Positions 35,247-43,491 of a stretch of DNA of 64,000 bases are shown in pieces. The position numbers and the translations under genes were made by a program. The stretch lies in assembly GCF_018343525.1 (NCBI RefSeq), contig NZ_JAGYPH010000002.1, positions 620,001 to 684,000 of the forward strand, in the 5' to 3' direction. This DNA comes from Lederbergia citrea (GTDB lineage Bacteria > Bacillota > Bacilli > Bacillales > Bacillaceae_C). A model generated the notes under the pieces. It was given only the letters and a program-made list of their open reading frames with translations. It was not told where the DNA came from and made no database searches. Position 1 is the first letter of the stretch, and each line of letters opens with the position of its first letter.

Positions 35247-35415
35247 TGCAACCGGTCATATGGTTTTTATGCATATTGTCATTGGCATTACGGGAATTAT
35301 AGAGTCAAGGATAATAACGTATAAAAAGAGTTGCTCGGATAATAGTATATTACAGGAAGTTATGAATGAGTTGAAAGAACGACTGAAGCCTTTGTTAGAA
35401 TTGATAGTTGTTTAG
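35247..35415 (+). pseudogene. Fragment of an MFS transporter gene, internally deleted duplicate
   Basis: The segment encoding ATGHMVFMHIVIGITGII closely matches ATGHMVFMLIVYGVTGII of the intact MFS transporter encoded at 36910-38076. Together with the duplicated upstream block at 35161-35219, it shows that a copy of that locus was made and then lost about 1.1 kb of its middle. The frame after the match (to 35415) is unrelated to the MFS protein. Confidence 0.65.
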
Positions 35416-35568
35416 TAAGAATGTTCCGGGCCCTTTTAGTAGGGGGGGCTGAGTTTATCTATATAAAACAAAAATGATCGCCTTATTTTATTTGTTATAA
35501 AGCAATTTATGGTTACACCTATTTTTTGTGAAGCAAAAAGAAAGAAAAGTTAGGAAAGAGGAAAACAA

Positions 35569-36444
35569 ATGAGTACAATCACTAAGCAAAGAAGAACCAG
35601 TAGACTTAAATATGTATTACGAGCATTAGCAGTTGCCATTGGGGCATTTATAACAGCATATGGACTAGAGGCAATATTAATTCCAAACAACGTGTCAGAC
35701 GGCGGTGTGACGGGTCTGAGTATCGTTGGTTCACAATTAATTGGATCACCTCTAGGTCTTCTAATTGCGGTCTTAAATATCCCGTTCGTATTTTTAGGCT
35801 ATAAACAAATTGGTAAAGGTTTTGCTATTTATTCCGTTATCGGTATTGCTTCACTAGCCTATGGGACTAGCGTTATGCACCACATACCAACCATTATTCA
35901 AGGAGATACGTTGTTAGTAACTGTTGTTGGTGGTATTATCATTGGTTTTGGAATGGGGTTAGCATTACGAAATGGTGGTGCATTAGATGGCATTGATATG
36001 TTAGCGGTATTACTTTCTCGAAAATTGCCTTTTGGGACAAGTGACCTCATCTTATTTTTAAACATGTTTGTATTTATTGTGGTTTCAACAGTCTTTGGAC
36101 TTCAAGGGGCTTTCTTATCGGGAATCGCTTATTTTATTGCTTCTAAAGTAATTCACATCGTCGAAGAAGGTTTAAGTGGTTCTAAGACATTTAAAATTAT
36201 AACAAGTCAACCTGAATTAATGGTTGAAGCCATACGTGACCAATTAGGTCGTAGTGCAACGTATAACTTAGTTGAAGGCGGTTATTCAAGTGAACAATTC
36301 AAAGAAATTACTTGTATCATCAATCGCTTAGAGGACAGTAAAATGAAAGAAATTATCAATGAAATTGATAAACATGCTTTTGTTGCTGTGTATGATGTTG
36401 CAGAAGTTAAGGGAGGTAACTTCAAGAAAAAAGATATCCATTAA
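35569..36444 (+). CDS. yitT: YitT-family membrane protein (DUF161 + DUF2179)
   Basis: A 291-residue protein with five to six N-terminal membrane segments, including the family motifs ILIPNNVSDGGVTGLSI and GGALDGIDMLAVLLSRK, and a C-terminal soluble DUF2179 domain (SKTFKIITSQPELMVEAI ... HAFVAVYDVAEVKGGNF). Function is unknown; some relatives affect competence, stress or transport. AGGAAAGAGGAAAACAA precedes ATG 35569. It stands between the decayed and intact copies of the duplicated MFS locus, so the duplication either brought it in or flanked it. Confidence 0.9.
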   Translation: MSTITKQRRTSRLKYVLRALAVAIGAFITAYGLEAILIPNNVSDGGVTGLSIVGSQLIGSPLGLLIAVLNIPFVFLGYKQIGKGFAIYSVIGIASLAYGTSVMHHIPTIIQGDTLLVTVVGGIIIGFGMGLALRNGGALDGIDMLAVLLSRKLPFGTSDLILFLNMFVFIVVSTVFGLQGAFLSGIAYFIASKVIHIVEEGLSGSKTFKIITSQPELMVEAIRDQLGRSATYNLVEGGYSSEQFKEITCIINRLEDSKMKEIINEIDKHAFVAVYDVAEVKGGNFKKKDIH

Positions 36445-36679
36445 TAAATTTTCTCTCCTGTCTTTTTTAAATCAAAAAATAATCAATATAAATTGGGCTG
36501 GATTCAATATTTTTCAGTCTTTTTTTATGAGGTTTCAGTTCTTTTTCATGTATCGCGATCCTCGCAGACTTAAATTATCTTACAAAAAGTCCGTGCGGCT
36601 GGTGAAATGTCTCTGACCTTGACCAACAGCAAGACGAGTTTAGTGATGAATTAGCTATATAATATTATGTGATCATTAA

Positions 36680-36738
36680 AAGATGAGCTATTATGGTACT
36701 TACGCTCAATGGTGGTATTTTATCGACCATTTTTTTGA
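36680..36738 (+). repeat. Parent copy of the duplicated upstream block
   Basis: This block matches 35161-35219. It ends with CTCAATGGT ... ACCATTTTTTT, a weak terminator-like hairpin that may also end yitT transcription. The rest of the 36445-36909 gap holds the MFS promoter and no supported gene. Confidence 0.6.
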
Positions 36739-36739
36739 C

Positions 36740-36768
36740 TTGGCAGAAAATTAAATTTCAGCTATGAT
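36740..36768 (+). promoter_or_regulatory. Promoter of the MFS transporter gene
   Basis: TTGGCA (36740-36745), a 17-base spacer and TATGAT (36763-36768), about 140 bases before the start codon. Confidence 0.55.
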
Positions 36769-36909
36769 ACAGAGAATGCTAGCTTGATAGACGAATAGGT
36801 TTTTAATGAGAAGGGTGGAAGTGAGGAATCCATCATTCTATCTATTTAACGAGCGAAAACTTCGCCATCCAGAAGAACGATACTTTAATGTAGAAAAGGA
36901 AGCGTACAT

Positions 36910-38076
36910 ATGAATAGTAAGCCGTTATTTTGGAATTTGAAAGGGTTTTTATTTTTAGTAGGTGCGATGAATACCTTTGTTGTCAGCTATTTTCCGCTTT
37001 ATTTTAAGCATGTGGGGTTAACCACTTCGGAAATCGGTATGTTGTTGGCGCTAGGTACATTTGTCGGTCTTTTTGGGCAGCCGTTTTGGGGACTGTTAAG
37101 TGATAAATACAAAACGGTGAAAAGGATTATGAACGTTGTTATCCTCGGAAGCGTTCTTGGTCTTGTGTGGATTTTCCAACTTTCCCAGATTGGCTGGATT
37201 TTTGTTGCTGGTTCTTTCTTTTATCTATTTTATAATGCCCTTTTTCCCTTATCGGAAAATTTAACGAAACGAATTGCGGACCAGAACGATGTGTCTTTTG
37301 GCTCGATTCGTTCATGGGCGGCAGTCGGATTTGCCTTGGTTTCTCTTGTGAGCGGTTTCCTATTTGCCAAGATAGGAATTCAATACCTTGCTTTTCCAAT
37401 GATTTTCCTAGGAATCATGACGTTTTTGTTAAGCTTGCGGCTCACAGATGCGAAAACAGGAACGAAAAAAATGGACTTTAAACAGATGGGCACCTTTTTC
37501 AAAAACCCGACTTTACTGCTTTTCTTTTTTCTTCTTTCGTTTATTTCCATCACCCATCGTACGAATGACAGCTTTATTAGTTTGTATCTATTCGATATTG
37601 GCGGAGATGAGACACTAGTGGGTTGGTTATGGTTTATGGCTGTAGCGAGTGAGGCGATTATGTTTTTTACTGCGACCCTTTGGTTTCGTCCTGAGAAGCC
37701 GATACATTATATTATCCTTGCAGGGTTTCTATATATGGGCCGTTGGATTGTCATTGGTTTTATTTCCAATCCATTCCAGCTGATTATGATCCAAGCATTG
37801 CATGGAGTTTGCTACGCCATTTTCTTTATGGGGGCGATTGAGTATTTATACAAACGTCTCCCGATAGAGATGCAGGCAACCGGTCATATGGTTTTTATGC
37901 TCATTGTCTATGGGGTTACAGGAATTATTGGTTCCTTCGCAGGCGGATTTATCTTTGACGCTTTTGGAGGCGCAACTTTATACTTCATCATGGCTGCCCT
38001 CACTTTTATCGGTACTGCCGGCTTGGTTTATTTTAATGGTAGGAGAGTACCTGTTACTGAAATGGCGAGTGAATGA
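36910..38076 (+). CDS. MFS transporter, LacY/nucleoside-symporter-like
   Basis: A 388-residue protein with twelve membrane segments and the MFS loop signature variant GLLSDKYKTVKR between helices 2 and 3. The first helix region (FWNLKGFLFLVGAMNTFVVS) resembles the MFS_1-like group (LacY, 3-phenylpropionate and nucleoside symporters). The substrate cannot be deduced. GGAAGCGTACAT precedes ATG 36910. A fragment of a second copy lies at 35247, on the other side of yitT. Confidence 0.88.
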   Translation: MNSKPLFWNLKGFLFLVGAMNTFVVSYFPLYFKHVGLTTSEIGMLLALGTFVGLFGQPFWGLLSDKYKTVKRIMNVVILGSVLGLVWIFQLSQIGWIFVAGSFFYLFYNALFPLSENLTKRIADQNDVSFGSIRSWAAVGFALVSLVSGFLFAKIGIQYLAFPMIFLGIMTFLLSLRLTDAKTGTKKMDFKQMGTFFKNPTLLLFFFLLSFISITHRTNDSFISLYLFDIGGDETLVGWLWFMAVASEAIMFFTATLWFRPEKPIHYIILAGFLYMGRWIVIGFISNPFQLIMIQALHGVCYAIFFMGAIEYLYKRLPIEMQATGHMVFMLIVYGVTGIIGSFAGGFIFDAFGGATLYFIMAALTFIGTAGLVYFNGRRVPVTEMASE

Positions 38077-38176
38077 AGAGAAGTAAGGAGAGGTAGGTTT
38101 GTGGATCATCATATAAACATTAGTATGTAAAAACCTATCTACTACTTTTAACTTGGACATTATCATAATCAGTGTC

Positions 38177-38210
38177 AAAACACCCGCCTTTAAATAAAAG
38201 CGGGTGTTTG
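38177..38210. terminator. Bidirectional terminator between convergent genes
   Basis: AAAACACCCGC pairs with GCGGGTGTTT, with A and T runs on both sides. It serves the MFS gene (plus) and the SGNH hydrolase gene (minus). Confidence 0.85.
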
Positions 38211-38217
38211 AATCTGA

Positions 38218-38850
38218 CTATAGGCTCTCAATAAAACTAAACACTTTTGGTGCTAATATTTTTTCGTGAGCTAAAGCATTAAGATGTACACCATCTGGCA
38301 TATATGTAGAGAGAAATGTCTGATTATATGCGTGAATATTCCCGCCGTTATACAAGTCTAATACGGGTATACCGTATTTTCCGCACACATCCTTTAACGC
38401 TTTTACCATTGCTTGAAGCAATTCTTCTTTGCCTTCGCCCCTTTTCATCTGCGACAAGGCACCAATGATTTTCGTTGGATATTTATCTATGATTCTTCCG
38501 ATTGTATAATCAAGACAGCCGTAATACGTAGCACCCATTGCCGTATCCCCGAATGTTCCAAGAGGCAAATCACCGCTTGCTATAGAAACCACATCATTGC
38601 CGCCCGCCATGAACGTAATTAAATCGGCATCTGAGATAGCACCGTCAATCTGAGAATCGATAGATAAATGAGGATCTTGTCCCCATTTCCCGCCACTCAC
38701 CGCATAATTATATAAAGTGATATTATGTTGAGAAGAAATAATATGATGATATTTAGGCATCGCATCGCCATCTTTGCTATTGCTATCTCCAAAAACAACC
38801 CATGTTTTCCCATCCCATTTACTTGCAGGGAGCGGTTGAAACGCCGACAT
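38218..38850 (-). CDS. SGNH/GDSL-family hydrolase
   Basis: A 210-residue esterase-fold protein. Block I is VVFGDSNSKDGDAM (catalytic Ser), block III is MAGGNDVVS (Asn) and block V is PDGVHLNALAHE (Asp-His). It has no signal peptide. The leading MSAFQPLPASKWDGKTW is like SGNH domains found in phage tail or prophage accessory proteins, so phage descent is possible. GGAGGTGCTTGA precedes the ATG. The region upstream on the same strand has an open but unassignable frame. The substrate (acyl ester, possibly a cell-wall O-acetyl group) is unknown. Confidence 0.85.
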   Translation of the reverse strand: MSAFQPLPASKWDGKTWVVFGDSNSKDGDAMPKYHHIISSQHNITLYNYAVSGGKWGQDPHLSIDSQIDGAISDADLITFMAGGNDVVSIASGDLPLGTFGDTAMGATYYGCLDYTIGRIIDKYPTKIIGALSQMKRGEGKEELLQAMVKALKDVCGKYGIPVLDLYNGGNIHAYNQTFLSTYMPDGVHLNALAHEKILAPKVFSFIESL

Positions 38851-39289
38851 TCAAGCACCTCCGAATATACATACGTTTCTCCTAATACCCCGTTGTTGTT
38901 TTCCTTAAACCCCTTGGATGGTTTCGTATATTTTATTTGAATTGCTTTTTCAATGTTAAACCAAAATAAATAGAGAAAAAGCACTGAGTCAGTCCTCAAA
39001 AGATAAATCATTTAGATATTCAATTCGCTAAAGAACTTGATAGCTGGTTGACCCATTACATTCCGACATAAAAGGGGAAAAGTAGATTGGTATTGACAAA
39101 TTTTTGCAGAAACATTTTGATTATGTTCTATTTAATTTGTATACTTGTTAGTAGGAATATTATACCATTAAACTTTTGAATTCTTTTTTAGATATAAAAA
39201 ATATGAAATCCCTTGCTAATTTCGGTTTTCTAGCTGGCGAATCGAGTTCGGCATTTTAGTGGCGGATTTATTTCTATGAGGTGATACGA
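38851..39289. other. Intergenic region without a supported gene
   Basis: A plus-strand TTGACA at 39094 has no -10 hexamer at good spacing. On the minus strand, an open frame upstream of the SGNH gene (to 39011) lacks a ribosome site. I see no other structure. Confidence 0.35.
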
Positions 39290-39946
39290 TTGCATTCGAA
39301 AAAAGGTACAGTAGTAATTATATCTGCAGTGGCATTCGTGATTGCCTTTTTAATAGGTGGGAATTTTTATTGGGAAAAACATTTATCGGAAAATGTAAAT
39401 CGTACGAAGTTAATGACGTTTAGCCTGCATAAAGGAAAATCAATATCAGCAAATACACTTCTGAAGAAAGAAGTGCCTGATGAATTTGATGATGACGATA
39501 CGGAAATTGAGGATCCTGTTGACGAAGAGGATTCTATTGAAACCGAGGGCATGGATGATCGTCTAGAGGAATTAACGGCAGAGCCAATTACAGAACAAAC
39601 AGTAACGAGAGAAGTAAACAATCAACGCCCCATTTCGCAGAGGAACAATCAATCCATTTCAAGCCCAAGAAGCAGTAAACAAAAGGAAGAGAGGGAGGGG
39701 AAGGGTGCTTCAAAAGATAAAAAAGGTAGCACTCGCCGTTCCGGCGAGACAAACGCATCCGATAATCCTCCCCGTAGGCCAACTCCTCCAGAGGAACCAA
39801 CGCCTCCGGTAACTGAGGAAAAACCAGATTTGCAAGAACCTAAAGAACCCGAAACTCGCGATCCAGTAGAATCGGAAATACCGGAAGAATCCGAAGAAGT
39901 TGGGAATGCGGATAATCCAGAGAGCCAAATAGGGCAAGAAGAGTAA
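39290..39946 (+). CDS. Membrane-anchored, acidic low-complexity protein, unrecognised
   Basis: A protein of about 218 residues: one N-terminal membrane segment (VVIISAVAFVIAFLIGG), a short folded stretch, an acidic region (DEFDDDDTEIEDPVDEEDS), then a Ser/Arg/Lys-rich stretch and a Pro/Glu-rich tail (RRPTPPEEPTPPVTEEKP). With the N-terminus inside, the tail would extend outside the cell or into the wall. TTG 39290 is chosen because GAGGTGAT is then well placed; GTG 39281 lies inside that ribosome site. No family is recognised; it may be a spore- or wall-associated spacer protein. Confidence 0.65.
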   Translation: MHSKKGTVVIISAVAFVIAFLIGGNFYWEKHLSENVNRTKLMTFSLHKGKSISANTLLKKEVPDEFDDDDTEIEDPVDEEDSIETEGMDDRLEELTAEPITEQTVTREVNNQRPISQRNNQSISSPRSSKQKEEREGKGASKDKKGSTRRSGETNASDNPPRRPTPPEEPTPPVTEEKPDLQEPKEPETRDPVESEIPEESEEVGNADNPESQIGQEE

Positions 39947-39970
39947 TCGAGTTGTAATGTTTTCAAAAAT

Positions 39971-39996
39971 GTAATAGATCACAAGAAAACCACCCC
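39971..39996 (+). repeat. Segment nearly identical to 12502-12527
   Basis: 25 of 26 bases match the sequence downstream of the possible holin-like toxin relic, including AAGAAAACCACCCC. Here the CACCC arm pairs imperfectly with GGGTG at about 40014. Confidence 0.55.
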
Positions 39997-40042
39997 ACGC
40001 CGTAGGAAGCAGAAGGGTGTCTCTAAGAAAAAAATTGATGAC

Positions 40043-40094
40043 AACCACTACCCTGGGTAGTGGTTGCAGTAGAGAAGTGTTAGCGCACTTCTCT
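40043..40094. terminator. Two consecutive hairpins between convergent genes
   Basis: AACCACTACCC-T-GGGTAGTGGTT (40043-40065) is a near-perfect palindrome. AGAGAAGTG (40071-40079) pairs with CACTTCTCT (40086-40094). They lie between the acidic membrane protein gene (plus) and alaT (minus) and probably end both transcripts, though T runs are poor. Confidence 0.5.
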
Positions 40095-40174
40095 CTTATA
40101 TATATCCAGTACACTACGGATTGTGAGTTGTGTAAGAGTTGGAAATTTATTCACTAAGAAAACCAACATCTATT

Positions 40175-41341
40175 TTACTCCAATGAATCAATAAACCTCT
40201 GAATCCTCTTCATTGCCTCCTGCAATTGCTCTAATGATGTAGCATAAGAACATCTGACATATCCTTCTCCGCTTTCACCGAACACGTTTCCTGGTACAAC
40301 GGCTACCTTTTCTTGTAAAAGTAATTGTTCCGCAAATTGCTCGGAAGTAAGGCCTGTTTTTTTGATCGATGGAAACACATAAAAAGCGCCTCCTGGTGTG
40401 TGACAATCTAAGCCAATATTATTTAATGATTGGACGATATAGTTTCTTCTTCTTCGATAACTGTTTTTCATATGCTCGACGATTGTCTCTCTATTCTGCA
40501 ATGCATCAATCGCGCCGTGTTGCAGCATATGGGGTGCGCACATGGTTGTAAATTGATGGATTTTCAGCATGACATGTGTCAGTTCTTTAGGTGCTGCGAC
40601 AAAGCCCAGTCTCCAACCTGTCATCGCAAATCCTTTCGAGAAGCCATTAATTAAAATCGTTCTGTCATACATCCCCTCTAGCGAGGTGATGCTCGTGTAA
40701 TCCTCGTCATACGTTAACTCGGCGTAAATTTCGTCAGATACAACAATAAGGTCATGTTTTTGAACTACTCTTGCAATTTCCGATAGTTCATCTCTGTTTA
40801 AATATGTCCCAGTTGGGTTATTCGGAGAACATAGTAAAATGGCTTTCGTATTATCGGTAATCGCTGCTTCGATTTGTTCTGGGGTTACTTTGAATCCATT
40901 TTCCGCATTTGTTGAAAGCGGGATTGGGTTACCGCCAGCCAGTGAAACAAGGGAGGAGTAAGAAACAAAAGCGGGTTCCACAATTAATACTTCATCCCCT
41001 TGATTTAATAAAGCCCGAAAAGCTAAATCTAACGCTTGGCTCGCTCCAACCGTAACAATGATTTGGTCATTCGGATCATAGCTGATACGAAAATTATTTT
41101 TTAAATAAGCAGCAATTTCTGTTCTTAATTCTAGTAATCCAGCATTTGCCGTGTATGAAGTGTATCCTCCTTCTAAGGAGGCAATTGTTGTCTCTCTGAC
41201 ACTCCACGGGGTGATAAAATCTGGTTCGCCCACACCCAAGGAAATAACGCCTTTCATACTAGAGGCAAGGTCGAAAAACTTTCTGATTCCAGATGGTTGA
41301 ATCTGCTTAGCTGTTTCTGATAAATAAGCGTCGTAATTCAC
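40175..41341 (-). CDS. alaT: Class I PLP aminotransferase, alanine transaminase AlaT (YugH)
   Basis: A 388-residue fold-type I aminotransferase: SLGVGEPDF N-terminal motif, SPNNPTG substrate loop, VVSDEIYAELTY cofactor Asp/Tyr, Schiff-base lysine in INGFSKGFAMTGWRLGF and C-terminal substrate arginine in GYVRCSYATS. The gene pair with an Lrp/AsnC regulator, overlapping by ATGA, is the B. subtilis yugG-yugH (alaR-alaT) arrangement, where the enzyme makes alanine from pyruvate and glutamate. The function is assigned by family and gene order. Confidence 0.88.
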   Translation of the reverse strand: MNYDAYLSETAKQIQPSGIRKFFDLASSMKGVISLGVGEPDFITPWSVRETTIASLEGGYTSYTANAGLLELRTEIAAYLKNNFRISYDPNDQIIVTVGASQALDLAFRALLNQGDEVLIVEPAFVSYSSLVSLAGGNPIPLSTNAENGFKVTPEQIEAAITDNTKAILLCSPNNPTGTYLNRDELSEIARVVQKHDLIVVSDEIYAELTYDEDYTSITSLEGMYDRTILINGFSKGFAMTGWRLGFVAAPKELTHVMLKIHQFTTMCAPHMLQHGAIDALQNRETIVEHMKNSYRRRRNYIVQSLNNIGLDCHTPGGAFYVFPSIKKTGLTSEQFAEQLLLQEKVAVVPGNVFGESGEGYVRCSYATSLEQLQEAMKRIQRFIDSLE

Positions 41342-41841
41342 GGAGATACCACCATTCTGCGATCGGTATCTTCCTTATCTTCTAAAATCACACCATCATG
41401 TTTATATCTTTTTAACATAAAATGTGTCGTCGTTGATACAACATTATCAATGGTTGATAATTTATTAGATACAAATTTTGCGATTTCAGTCATCGTTCTT
41501 CCTTCAATCGTGATCGACAAATCATACGTACCAGACATGAGATAGAGGGAAGTCACTTCTGAGAAACGATAAATTCTTTCCGCTACCTCATCAAATCCTA
41601 CGCCACGTTTCGGTGTCACATTTACATCAATCATTGCAACAATGTTTTCTTTTCCTTCCACTTTGCTCCAATTAATTAAAGCGGGATAACTGACAATAAC
41701 TTTTTCCTCTTCTAACTTTTTTATCGTATTTTCAACATTCTCCACACTCGTATTAACCATCTTTGCAATCTGGTCTACATGTAGTTTATGATTCTCTTCC
41801 AGTATCAATAAAATTTCAATTTCTTCATTATTTAGCTTCAT
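41338..41841 (-). CDS. alaR: Lrp/AsnC-family regulator AlaR (YugG)
   Basis: A 167-residue regulator. It has an N-terminal winged helix (EIEILLILEENHKLHVDQIAKM ... IKKLEEEKVIVSY) and a C-terminal RAM/AsnC ligand-binding domain (IVAMIDVNVTPKRGVGFDEVA ... GTYDLSITIEG). It overlaps the aminotransferase gene by four bases. In B. subtilis the homolog activates the linked alanine transaminase gene. AGAGGAGAATACAA precedes the ATG. Confidence 0.88.
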   Translation of the reverse strand: MKLNNEEIEILLILEENHKLHVDQIAKMVNTSVENVENTIKKLEEEKVIVSYPALINWSKVEGKENIVAMIDVNVTPKRGVGFDEVAERIYRFSEVTSLYLMSGTYDLSITIEGRTMTEIAKFVSNKLSTIDNVVSTTTHFMLKRYKHDGVILEDKEDTDRRMVVSP

Positions 41842-41895
41842 TTGTATTCTCCTCTAAATAAAAGTCTACTAAAATAATAACATTTTTTTTAGAGG

Positions 41896-41908
41896 GTGTC
41901 TGACCCCC
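41896..41908 (+). repeat. Left REP-like motif of the RAYT element
   Basis: GTGTCTGACCCCC lies 126 bases before the transposase start. Its inverted copy, GGGGGTCAGACAC (42590-42602), is seven bases after the transposase stop. Confidence 0.65.
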
Positions 41909-42034
41909 AGTACGTTAAAGGACTAAATTCAATTGGGTGGGTGAGAAAAGACCATTGAAAAAGAGGAGATAATGGCATAATGACGAAATGTATCAATACG
42001 CAATAAATAAAATAAAAAGAGGTAGGTGCTGTTT

Positions 42035-42583
42035 ATGTCGAGAAAACCGCGGGTCTGGTTTCCTGGTGCGGTATATCATATTACAAAAAGAGGCAATCGT
42101 CGATCAGCGCTATTTTATGACAAGCAAGATCGACTAACTTATCTATCCATGTTTGAAGAAACCCGCACTTTCTTTCCTTGCATTCTCCACTCCTACTGCC
42201 TCATGACAAATCATATTCACCTTCAGCTTGAAACGATTGAACATCATCCTCAGCACATAATGAAAATGCTAAATTCCCGTTACGCTGTTTATTTCAATCA
42301 CCGTCACTCTTATGAAGGGCACCTGTTTCAAGGACGATACCGGGCCGAATTAATATTATCTACGGACTATTTCCTCAAAGTAAGTAAGTACATTCACTTG
42401 AATCCCGTTGAAGCAAATATTGTGAAATCACCGGAAATATATGATTGGAGTAGCTACAATGCGTATATATCCTCTCAAGACAATCCACACATCTCAACAT
42501 CCCGAACGTTATCCTACTTCCCCGAACCAGCAACAGAAAAATACCGTACCTATGTAGAAGGTAAGAATACTTTAATACATTAA
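42035..42583 (+). CDS. REP-associated tyrosine transposase (RAYT, Y1_Tnp family)
   Basis: A 182-residue Y1-type HUH transposase: PGAVYHITKRGNRR N-terminal motif, LMTNHIHLQLET with the His-x-His metal site, HEGHLFQGRYR-like block (YEGHLFQGRYRAEL), and the tyrosine in YFLKVSKYIHLNPV. It is the single-domain form typical of RAYTs, which are tied to short dispersed palindromic repeats and usually kept as one copy. The start is ATG 42035 after GAGGTAGGTG. Inverted GTGTCTGACCCCC motifs lie on each side, and a decayed 3' end of a second copy is found at 43410-43480. Confidence 0.85.
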   Translation: MSRKPRVWFPGAVYHITKRGNRRSALFYDKQDRLTYLSMFEETRTFFPCILHSYCLMTNHIHLQLETIEHHPQHIMKMLNSRYAVYFNHRHSYEGHLFQGRYRAELILSTDYFLKVSKYIHLNPVEANIVKSPEIYDWSSYNAYISSQDNPHISTSRTLSYFPEPATEKYRTYVEGKNTLIH

Positions 42584-42589
42584 CGTAGA

Positions 42590-42602
42590 GGGGGTCAGAC
42601 AC
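42590..42602 (-). repeat. Right REP-like motif of the RAYT element
   Basis: GGGGGTCAGACAC is the exact reverse complement of 41896-41908. Confidence 0.65.
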
Positions 42603-42605
42603 TTG

Positions 42606-42854
42606 TTATAAAAGCAATTCATACAACTCATTTAATTCTTTTACACGGATATCATTTTGGACTTGTTTAGCATAGTTAAGTTCTTTATCAAGGATGTCGT
42701 TTAAATAGGATGTCTCTTCTTCTTCTAAATCTAGGACGAATCTCCCTTCAGTTCCATAATTCTTCGCTTCCAGCTTTTTATAAATTTGCTTACAAAGATG
42801 GTCATCTTCATAGTTAGATAATGATTCACGAAAATAGCTTAATGTATGATCCAT
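42606..42854 (-). CDS. Small acidic helical protein, unrecognised
   Basis: An 82-residue soluble protein (MDHTLSYFRESLSNYEDD ... ELNELYELLL), rich in Glu, Leu and Tyr, and probably a helical bundle. AGAAGGAGAAACAT before ATG 42854 is a strong ribosome site, which supports a real gene. It lies directly against the right REP-like motif of the transposase element. I recognise no family; the composition resembles small regulatory or sporulation proteins of Bacillus. Confidence 0.65.
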   Translation of the reverse strand: MDHTLSYFRESLSNYEDDHLCKQIYKKLEAKNYGTEGRFVLDLEEEETSYLNDILDKELNYAKQVQNDIRVKELNELYELLL

Positions 42855-43054
42855 ATGTTTCTCCTTCTTATAAAAAATGTATTTATCGATACTTAGTCTT
42901 TCAAAAAACTTTGTAATTATTCGATTTGGTTGGAGTTTACTCCTTCTAAACGTGGTTCGACTTTTCTTTAGTCAGGAAATCACGAGGACGATGGGGGATT
43001 ATGGTGGGATGATGTTCAGATAAAATGTCTAGCTTATACAGCGTCATTAAACGC

Positions 43055-43106
43055 CAAAGAGCTGTCCAGAAAGTCAGTTTTCACTGATTTTCTGGACAGC
43101 TCTTTG
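43055..43106. repeat. 18-bp perfect inverted repeat (long hairpin)
   Basis: CAAAGAGCTGTCCAGAAA (43055-43072) and its exact complement (43089-43106) surround a centre that also pairs partly (TCAGT/ACTGA). There is no T run on either strand, so it is more likely a mobile-element end, REP-like unit or RNA structure than a simple terminator. The surrounding 42855-43365 has no supported gene. Confidence 0.7.
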
Positions 43107-43365
43107 ATAATTGTAGCCACAAATGCCGTACTCGTTATAAAAAGTTTTAAACCACCACTTCTCCAAGTGGGTGTTTGCAGAAACTTTCCTGTAATCCTTT
43201 CGAGGAAGGCCTGACATTCCGGTTTCAATGTAAAACTCCCTATAATAAGGTTAGAGTTAAAACTTAATGTCGTACGAACAACGTAGCTTGTACATTTATC
43301 ATAAGGATTTTTCGTTGATCAATCAATAGGTAAATTTACCCACCGTCAAATCCCTTCAGCAGGGA

Positions 43366-43401
43366 GTTGAAAAAACAGTTGAAAAAACAGTTGAAAAAAC
43401 C
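43366..43401. repeat. Three tandem copies of a 12-bp unit
   Basis: GTTGAAAAAACA is repeated three times (the last copy ends in C), directly before the transposase relic. Confidence 0.85.
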
Positions 43402-43409
43402 AAACTATC

Positions 43410-43480
43410 AACAAAAAAATACCATAGCTATGTCGAAGGTAAGAACACTTTAATCTATTAACGCAGTGGGGGTCAGACAC
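43410..43480 (+). pseudogene. 3'-end relic of a second RAYT copy with its REP-like motif
   Basis: The DNA encodes KKYHSYVEGKNTLIY-stop, followed by the GGGGGTCAGACAC motif (43468-43480). It matches the end of the intact transposase (EKYRTYVEGKNTLIH-stop plus the motif) at most positions. Only the last 15-16 codons remain. Confidence 0.75.
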
Positions 43481-43491
43481 TATTAATCCTA

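Noticed and set aside
36359..36616. 85-codon ORF extending past yitT
   Set aside because: It is a shifted frame over the yitT 3' end and the following non-coding DNA, without a ribosome site.
38697..39011. 104-codon minus-strand ORF upstream of the SGNH hydrolase
   Set aside because: It overlaps the hydrolase start in another frame and lacks a ribosome site. It may contain remnants of an upstream phage gene, but this is not supportable.
43034..43228. 64-codon minus-strand ORF
   Set aside because: It reads through the perfect 18-bp hairpin and has no family resemblance. Another frame there is equally open, so coding is not supported.
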